This document shows positions 21,001 to 28,495 of a DNA stretch of 28,495 nt, piece after piece. The DNA lies in contig NPFB01000152.1 of assembly GCA_014084085.1 (NCBI GenBank), positions 1 to 28,495 on the forward strand, written 5' to 3'. The stretch is from Hondaea fermentalgiana. Lineage: Eukaryota; Sar; Bigyra; Thraustochytrida; Thraustochytriidae. The translations under genes were made by a program, and so were the position numbers. Below the pieces are notes generated by a model, which saw only the letters and a list, made by a program, of their open reading frames with translations, had not been told where the DNA came from and made no database searches. The stretch's first letter is position 1, and every line of letters begins with the position of its first letter.

Positions 21001-24000
21001 CACGAGCCCGCTGCCTCTTGGTTCGATTCCTAGTTGAGTCATTGCGTGCGCCAACAACGTATGCAAGACCCTGTCGCGCCTTGCTCGTGCAACGGGAGCA
21101 TCCACAAGACGCCGAGAGCTGCCGCTCGAACGCCCAAGGGGGCTGCTGCCTAGTCCCAAGGTCTGGTTCGTACGTCGACGTCTAATTTTAGACCGGCGAA
21201 GCGAGGCCGCTTCGGCAGGACCAGCTAGGATTTGTGCAGCTTCTTTCATTGACGTGTGCTGGCCACCAAATATGCTAATGATGACATTGATTGCGGTCTC
21301 AAAGTCTTCCGCGCGACCCTCCATGATACGAACGAGAGCGTTCGCCAAGAGCGACCGTACATGTGCCAAGGAGGCGCCCAATTTTACGTCTACCTGGAGC
21401 AGGCTATCACGTCCGCCCGTGTGCTCTTGCTTGGCGTTTAACGAGGAGTCCGTGCTCACATGCGCTTGCCATGCCTCACGGACGACGCGTGAGGTCACCG
21501 CAGCATTCCACTGGGCGCCATTGTCAATGAGCTTGAGCGCACCGCTTACTTCTCGACCTAGCTGGCTGCAGTCCTGCGCGCTCAGGCCGATAAATTTACA
21601 CAAAATTTGGCTTGCGCAAACAATGGCACAGTCTGCAGATTCGAGTCGGCATACGCGTATTTGAAAGTCCAACGAGGTCGGCAACGGTCCGCCTCGAGTA
21701 GTCGCAAACATGGCAGGACGGCTTTCCCGAGCAGACGAGTGGGCCAGTCTTGGGGACAGGTCGCGTAGCCATAATTGTAACATTTCGTGGTGAGCTCGCG
21801 AAAGAAGATCAATTCTCTCCACAAAACCCCATGCCCCCGTCGCCGCGAGGCCCTTCAAAATGCGCTCAAAGGCAGAGGCATGGCCCACGGTGAGCGTAGA
21901 CATCGTCAAGCATCGTGTTCCTGTCAGGTCAGCGAGCTCTCGAATGGTTGCAGACTTGCCCACGGTCGCGCTCCCACAAGCGCAGCCGATTGCCCCGGCC
22001 GTGGCTGCAAGCGCAAGTGCACGGAGACATCGAAGAGTGGATGGAGCAATTACCAAACGTGTTCCCTCAAGTGCGTCCCAAGCAAGTCCATGCGTAAAGC
22101 GAGCCCCGAGCGTCTCAACTCGCAAGTGCAACGTCTTTGCGCCTTTGTCGCCAGCTTTCAGGTAGGATCGAAACGCAAGCTCCCATAGCAAAGGTTTTCG
22201 CCTTGCGGCACTCACACGATCTCGCATGTCCTGCAGTGTGGTGATACAGGCCTGAATGCGTGTCACGGCGCAAACAGGCAGTTTTGCATTCTTTCCGCTC
22301 CCAAGAAGCCCACAGCAAAATTGGATCCCGCTTTGCAGACGCAAGAACGGGTCTTCCCCGTTCACTTGCGCACGCGGCGACTTGAGCGCTGTGGTGGAAC
22401 TCTTGAGAAAGGAGCCCGAATTGACGACCTGCAACGCTGTGTCGCCGAGCAAGTTGTCGACATCTCCGAAGGCTTGCTCCACGAGACGCGTGCAAGCCAC
22501 CCTAAGTGCTGCAAGGATTGCACCCTGAAAAGGGCACTCTCGAATGGCACGAGACAGCGGGTCCCACGTGCTCAGGTCCGCCATGGCTTCGACAAGAGTT
22601 GCAACGCATTGCAAGAATTGTGTCTTGCCACGCACATCGAGCTCTGGAATCCACTCATCCACCGCGATCTTGCGGGCCGCAACGGGCGCACCATCGACTC
22701 GCTGTCGGAGTTCAAATGCCACGGGCAAGGGGGGGTTGTCGAGTCGAAACGCCGATTTTGACAAATTCTGACGCGAAGTATAGCCTCGTACTACCATTTG
22801 ATGAACCTCGAAAACGTCCTTGACCGCGCTGTTTCCAAGATGCGCATGCCGTCGACGGAACTGAGCAAGAATAGTCTCCGCAGCACCTTCAGGTTGGCCG
22901 TAAGGCAGCGCTTCCCAGTCAAACACGAGATTTTGCACATTATCAAAGAGCAGGCCGACACGCTCACCCACCTCTGCACAGTCCCGCTGCGCCGCGCTCA
23001 AAAAAGCCAAGAGCTGTGCGTCAGCAATAAAGTAGAATCGCGGACACTTTCTTCGGATCTCCTCGAGTTTGCCGCCAAGAGACTCATTGATGGCGTCCAT
23101 GCACTCATTGAGATCGGCAAAGAGTCGCAGGGCAGGGACGCGGAACTCCTCGCCCTCTGGATCGTCTTGTGCAAGTCTCTGCAGTGCGGCAACCGTATCG
23201 CTCCTGCGCCCATGCAAGATATCCATGAGTAGGTGCAGCGAAACGCGACGATTACTCACGGTGGCCGTGAACTGGGACCAGAGCCGGTTTGCAAAGTGGA
23301 ATGACTTGATTTCCTTCTCGCTCAATTTGATCGGCATTGGGCTTGCCGCGGAGTCAGCAAAAAGCGCTTCAATGGGCTCCCATTTCGTCTGGAACATCTT
23401 TACCGACTGTAGCCACTCCCGCAAATGTGCAATGTCCTTTGCCCAGTCCTCGGCGCGAGCCGTCATGTTTCCCGATTCTGTAAATGTCGAGGCTTGAATG
23501 CGCTGCATCTCAATCATCTGATTTTCGATCAGCAGCAATATAGAATCCATGTCGAGAGATTGCGGGGTTGTGGCGGTATTGGCACCAGACGCGCTGTCGG
23601 CAGCAACAGCCTGTGCTGCGCCCGAGTTTCCAGGACCTGTTGCGTCGAGACCGCCTACCTCCCCTGCGGGCGTTGCCGCATGCATCTGGACAGCGTCCTC
23701 GCCATCGGCGTGCAAGGTCTTGTTCTTGGCATCAGAATCTTTGGCGTTCTTGACCTCGCGCTGATGTTCACCAGAGAGTATGAGGATGTGCGCTGCAGTG
23801 ATGCCTACTTTGGCGGTGCGCAGTCGGTGGGCGTGCAAGTCTGCTGCCATTTTATCCATCTTGAGCTCGATTTCGTACTCGTGTTCAGCCAACGCGCAAA
23901 TCTCTGCAATCTCGTCATAATAGCGTGCAATGTGCAGTTCCTCCAGGGCATGCAAGCTCACCTTGTCATAGCGAATGGTTTCATCATTTCGAGATGGTCC

Positions 24001-27000
24001 TGCTTTGCGACGTGATACGCTGATGCTTTCCTGCGTACTTTGTGTGAGCCTCGTGGCAGATACATTCATTTCTACGACTTGTTCTTGGCCATCCCTATCT
24101 TTGCCATCGTCCTCGCCACTATCGTTGCCATCGTCCTCGCCATCATTTAGCCCGAGAAGGCCGCCGAGGAAGTTGCCATCGAGGGGCACCATGATTGCTA
24201 GAATTTGGCGCCAGTGACGCGCTCGTAAAGCCTTGCTCGTCAAGAGACCGAGCAACGGGAGTGTGTCCTTGAAGTCGAGCAGCAGTTGCCGAACCGAGAG
24301 ACAAATGGTGAGGGGCACATCGTCGTCAGCTCCATTCAGCTCGGCCAAGACCTCGTCGAGGCCCGGAACCCAACCTCCCTCGCCAGCAATAAGCTCGAGG
24401 GCGTCGTCAGCGCTCACATTTGAAAAGGTGCCACGTCGCCACGTCTGAACAGTCTCCCGTGCATCTGCCACAATGGACCAAAGTTGATTAAAAAGACCGA
24501 CGCGCTTGCGCATGGCTACCACATCTGCAAGCGCGCGCTCAGCGTCGAGCGTGTGTTCGCTCTTGACAACAGGAATTCCATAAATCTCCTTTTCCGGACG
24601 GTCGAAGACGCGAATTCGCGAGGCAAGAAGCTCCATCATGCTACAGGCTGTCGAAACGGCCTCGTTGAGATACTCCGTCTCGGCGGCGATTTGCATAGCC
24701 TCCTCGACGTTGTCACGCGCTGTTAGCTGGACGACCTGGGCGCGAAGCAGTTCAAGGCGTTCCTTGAAGCGCTCCTTCTCCGCGTTGAGGCCCACCAGGA
24801 AACTGCTTTCGTGCGAGCGAGCCTTTTCCACGCACGCATGGCACGTGGTGCGAGCAAGATCTGGCTTTGCGAGCAGTGTGGCCTGAAAGGCAATGTCTTC
24901 GGAGCTCTGCATGTACTGCAAACGCTCCAATGCGTCGAGCCTGCGTCGGGCGGGCGCAAGGCACCGCTGCGCAATGTCGTCCAGAATTCTCTCGAGATCA
25001 ACCTCAAACTTCCACAGCGTGCTAAGGTCATCTGCCGTGGCGATCCCAAGCTGGACATCCGCGAGGAGCTGATCATATTCATGTTCCGCTTTGCGCAGGT
25101 GGCGCGTGGCCTGGGCGTGAATCTCGTCGAGGATGATTGTGGCCATTTGTTCGCATCGAGCCTTGAGGGTTTGCTTGGCGTCGCGAGACTCGACGTGAAA
25201 GAGAGGAATGCGCAGGTCCGTAGGTAACTCGCAATCAATCTGCGTCGACACGCGGCGTAAACGAAGAACCTCCTTTTCACAGCTTTCGAGCATGGCTGAC
25301 TCGTCTCCGAGCTCGTCCGAGATCTCATAGTTTGCTTCAAGATCAGCGTGAGTTCTTGGAAAGGGGTCAGTTTCCCGCGAAAAGGTGAATTGATGCCCTG
25401 CCTTTGGGCCAGAGCTCACTACAGCATCCTCCTCCTCTTGCCCCGGCGCAGAAGTTTGCGCTGCCAATTGTTCGTTCCGTTCTGCGATATCAAGACCGAG
25501 GGTCGATGATGTTGAGCCAGATGAAAACGAGGATGATGCCGTAGCAGATATGTCGTGCTCGCCCCAGCCGAGGAAGGAGTCTTCCGAAACGCGATCAGGA
25601 AGACCACCCGCACCTCGTGATACAGTCGGCATGGTGCTTTGACGCGCACCAAGAGCACCGCCCTCTAAAAGTAAATAGTTTTCAGTGCTGTTAGAACCCG
25701 TGGGAGACAGGTTTTTCCGGCGTGCGAGTGGCTGTGTGAACCACTCGCGATATATGTTCAAGTCAAGGTGAGTAACGTTTGTAAATCCAGCGTGAATTCC
25801 CGCGAGGATCTTTGTTTCGAGGCCGTGCATGACCTCGAGGACCTCCTCGGCCGCGGACACTGCCTCCGAGACAATTGCATCGAGCCTACAGCTTGCGGAC
25901 CATATGCAATCGGCGACAAAATGTAAAGGGTCTTGGGCGTCATCTTGCAAGGCGCGGTGAAAGACGTACAGCACGGGCGAAGCGTGCACAGATCGTTTTT
26001 TACGAACCGTTATGAGACTGCGGAGCACGAGGGGAAGAAGGGAAGCTCTTGCATCGGAGGATGAAAAGGTGGTATCCTCGGTCGAGACATTCCGAAGCGC
26101 CGCAAGGACGGGCATAAGATCGTCAGTGGGATCCTCGATGCTCGTAATTGCTTTAGCAAGATGCTCTATCGTGGCAAGAACACGCTGTCGAACGTCATTG
26201 AGCGGCGGCGAGAACTCCGGGCCCTCGCGAAAGAGCAGCTGAACGGTGAACAGGCCTTCTCGCTGCGTATGGGCCGCAAGACGCTTTTCGAGCTCGACAT
26301 CCATTCTCCGTCCGTGGGACGGACCGTGCAAGGACGCCGAGGCGAGGAAGCCGCTGCTCGCCTGAAATAAGGCCACGTATCGCTCGAGCGAAAGCTGGAC
26401 GTACTCGTACAAGTGTTGGCGAGCTGCGAGTCGTGTGCGGTACACGAGGCGCTCTGTGACACTTCCGTGGTGTTCTTCAAAGCTCCGCGAGTAGAAATTA
26501 TACGTGCCACCGTCCGGCCCGGGTTGACCATGGACCTTGCTGAGGCAGATCATGACGATCCCATGCATCCACTTGCTCGTCAAAAGGTGCGAGACGGTTT
26601 GCAAGTGCATACTCTGCTTTTTGGAAAACACTGATACGCGAAGTGGTGGCGCGAGGTCCTTTGTGCCGAGAAAGAGATGAACATCAACGCCTCCATGACC
26701 AAGAACACTCGGTAAGTCGGCGCCGAGGTGTTGCGCCAAGAACATGTACTCGCGAAGGTGCTGGAAACAAAAGATGGCAGATTCGCGGATCGCCTGCCGC
26801 GTCGTGAAGAAAGAGACCATTGGACTTTTCGCTCTTGTTCGCGCCTGCCGTACAACGCGAGCTTCTTGCTGCACTTTGTAAAAGGCGCGTAGTCCCCACT
26901 GCTCAATGGCTACCATGTGCATGCCCAGCATACGAGGTCGAGCCCACAGCGGGGTGCCCTGCCAGCGCCGAAGCATTTTCTTTCGTCTGCGCTGCAGCTG

Positions 27001-28443
27001 TCGGGCTGGCTTGCTGCTGAGGAACAAGTTGTATGCGCACGCTGCCTCGTGCATATGTTGTTCGGTGACCTGCGTGAGCTCTTGGCCGAGCATGTGGTGT
27101 ACTTGCTCGACAAGGTGACGCAAAGCAATGCGTGTACTGAGAAGATGGCTGTCGATCCCACGTGGCAAATGCGTCATCTCCGAGACAGCATTCACCGGCA
27201 TGGCCTCGTCGGACTCCAAGGTGTTCTGTTGCGTAGTACTCGTGAGAGGACTTGCTGGCAAGAGCTTGGTGAAAATCGTGTCGACGAGTTCCTGCACGCG
27301 GTCCTGAAAGGGACGTGCACGGTCTCCTCGGGACCTGGAGCCAGGAAGCGCGGAGCAAGGCGCGTCAATATCGAGTAATCGCTCCATTTCTTGCAGCATG
27401 CTTGCCAGTGTGACAGAATTCCGCGAGGTGTCTCGCCCGAGCTGACTTTGATTGCGACCTTCTTCCTGTAGGTGGATCATTGTGTCGCCCGAGTGCGAGC
27501 TACCGGAGCCGAGGCTGCGGATTGGAAAATTCAACGCGCGGGCGGCAATGCGTTCCCGAAAACCCCACACGCGTGAGGGCGTGTCGTCTGCGGGTGTTTC
27601 GACCTCGTTGGAAAGGATATATGCATCGCTCTGACGAGGATGCGTATCGAGGAAGTTCTGGTACTTCCAGGTCATGCCATGGACGAAGCGTAAGGCGTCG
27701 GCGTGCCGGACACGTGCTTGGAAACAGGACAGAGGCTCATTGCGAAAGCGTAATATGGTTCGAGGACAAAGCTTTTGCGCAAAGTGTCCGTCGTCGTGCA
27801 AGCTCAAGCGAATAGTGTAGAGTTTCGCCACGTGATCGTACGCCAAGACTTGGCATGGAACCTGAATGGCAACTCTACGTATGGAGCTAAATGTCTGCAG
27901 AAATGCAGGTGTTTCTCCTTGATCATTGCGGCCACTGAGGTTCGCATGCGTGTCTGCGACCCACTCGGCGTCTTGAAGCAAGCACGGAAACTTGCGTGCC
28001 TCGCCTTGCGCGCACGTGTGACCGCATACGCCGGGACCCAGATCAAAGGATGTCAAATAAAGAACGCGCGTGGTGCGCTCGTCTTGGTTTGGACCCAAGG
28101 GAAGGGCAAAGGTGAGCCGCTGAGGCGCGCATGCGTGAAGATCGTGGCTCGACGAAGCGCACGCGGGGCGTGGCCGCTTCATTTGCCGTCGATGCGAGCT
28201 GGGAAAGGTTCTCAGGTCCTTGACTTGGGTTTCCAAAAGCCGAAAGGCAGGGCTGTACGCGTTGGCAATGCGTGACGACATGGAGTCGTGTGGTGATGCG
28301 ATGGAAAAGACCCGGTCGGTGTCTCTTCCGCGAAGCCTTCGACCCGGGCTCGGCCGCGGTGATGCAGGAGTCTTTCTATTGAGTGCATTGTGCTGTTGAC
28401 GATGATGAGCTTCGTCGTCCTCCTCGCGCTTGAGACTCTTTCG

Positions 28444-28495
<52 letters not shown>
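12088..28495 (-). CDS. Divergent dynein heavy chain, degenerate motor, 5'-partial
   Basis: Microtubule-motor family heavy chain, probably flagellar. At least 5468 residues in one exon; the frame is open to the window edge, so the true start is outside. Residues below count from the first internal ATG (28281). Tail 1-1280 resembles inner-arm types. The linker has FKDTLPLL (1337) with RHW, and PRFYF (1747-1751). AAA1 has P-loop GSATVGKS (2103-2110), but Walker B is WGFVERID (2151-2158) where dyneins have WGCFDEFN, and sensor I is ATTRGG (2193-2198) instead of TMNPGY. AAA2 has GPPGSGKS (2455) and WVVLDGDLD (2592). AAA3 has GPFRSGKR (2909; Thr/Ser lost) and FVDDL (2991). The AAA4 P-loop is absent (ESLGSPHLR, 3322). 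The stalk coiled coils are about 3580-3700 and 3870-3950, around a microtubule-binding domain (IVEVRNLRNPN, 3702). AAA5 has MVDPDGLGMRW (near 4142); AAA6 is barely recognisable. The C-terminal domain has GFFIEGLRWN (5307). Acidic, Ser-rich and Gly-rich insertions make it longer than the usual 4100-4700 residues. Dynein family is certain; subtype and ATPase activity are not. Confidence 0.93.
28444..28494 (-). repeat. (CAA)17 tract encoding poly-Gln in the dynein N-terminus
   Basis: On the plus strand this is an uninterrupted TTG run to the window edge. On the minus strand it is seventeen pure CAA codons, in frame with the dynein, followed by RKSLKREEDDEAHHRQQHNA and about 50 more residues before the first internal Met at 28281. 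There is no stop between 28281 and the edge, so the tract is probably coding and its full length is unknown. A pure codon tract suggests recent slippage and likely length variation between strains. Confidence 0.85.

Noticed and set aside
21000..21040. GGTTCGATTCC resembling a tRNA T-arm
   Set aside because: No matching acceptor stem or anticodon arm, and it lies within the dynein coding frame. No tRNA or rRNA gene was found elsewhere.
12088..28495. Reading the dynein as a pseudogene because of its broken ATPase motifs
   Set aside because: More than 5400 codons without a stop or frameshift, with conserved linker, AAA2, stalk, MTBD and C-terminal motifs, indicate continuing selection.

Overview
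The window looks like nuclear DNA of a unicellular eukaryote. There are spliceosomal introns with GT..AG ends and CACTAAC/TACTAAC branch-site-like motifs, a dynein heavy chain, poly-Pro, poly-Ser and poly-Gln tracts, and no bacterial operon features. A 16.4 kb intronless coding region, GC-rich codons, a dynein (hence probably a flagellated stage) and a PTQAPTQSP-type stalk on a surface protein would fit a flagellated protist such as a thraustochytrid or other stramenopile. The taxonomic guess is inference.

Layout. Positions 1-3916 hold no gene I can support. They contain an 18-bp minisatellite, a decayed repeat (copy 1, about 1482-2911) with an internal 123-bp tandem duplication, and the upstream region of the first gene. 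Positions 3917-6303 (+) are a 14-exon gene for a secreted/membrane leucine-rich-repeat (LRR) protein: signal peptide, 12 LRRs of 23 residues, Pro/Thr/Ser stalk, one transmembrane helix and an Arg-rich tail. Every one of the 12 internal exons is exactly 69 bp and is one LRR, with phase-2 introns always cutting the same Leu codon. Positions 6304-9477 hold no confident gene, but contain a second diverged copy of the upstream repeat (about 7273-8399), so the LRR gene is bracketed by direct repeats.

Positions 9478-11949 (+) are a single-exon LCAT-family (lecithin:cholesterol acyltransferase/phospholipase) alpha/beta hydrolase of 823 residues. It has a Pro/Ser-rich N-terminus and about 220 residues inserted between the catalytic Ser and Asp. 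Positions 12088-28495 (-) are a single open frame for a very divergent dynein heavy chain of at least 5468 residues, convergent with the hydrolase gene and only 138 bp from it. The frame is open at the window edge inside a poly-Gln tract, so its true start lies outside.

The most interesting points are these. (1) The dynein keeps the linker, six-domain ring order, stalk, microtubule-binding domain and C-terminal domain, but AAA1, the ATPase site that drives motility, has lost its Walker B acidic pair and sensor-I Asn; AAA3 and AAA4 P-loops are also broken. It looks like a pseudo-motor dynein, possibly comparable to animal DNHD1. (2) The LRR gene has a strict one-exon-per-repeat design, grown by duplication of a two-exon/two-intron unit of about 305 bp, and one intron is visibly a fusion left by loss of an exon. 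The three genes show no obvious shared pathway; they read as ordinary neighbours on a eukaryotic chromosome.
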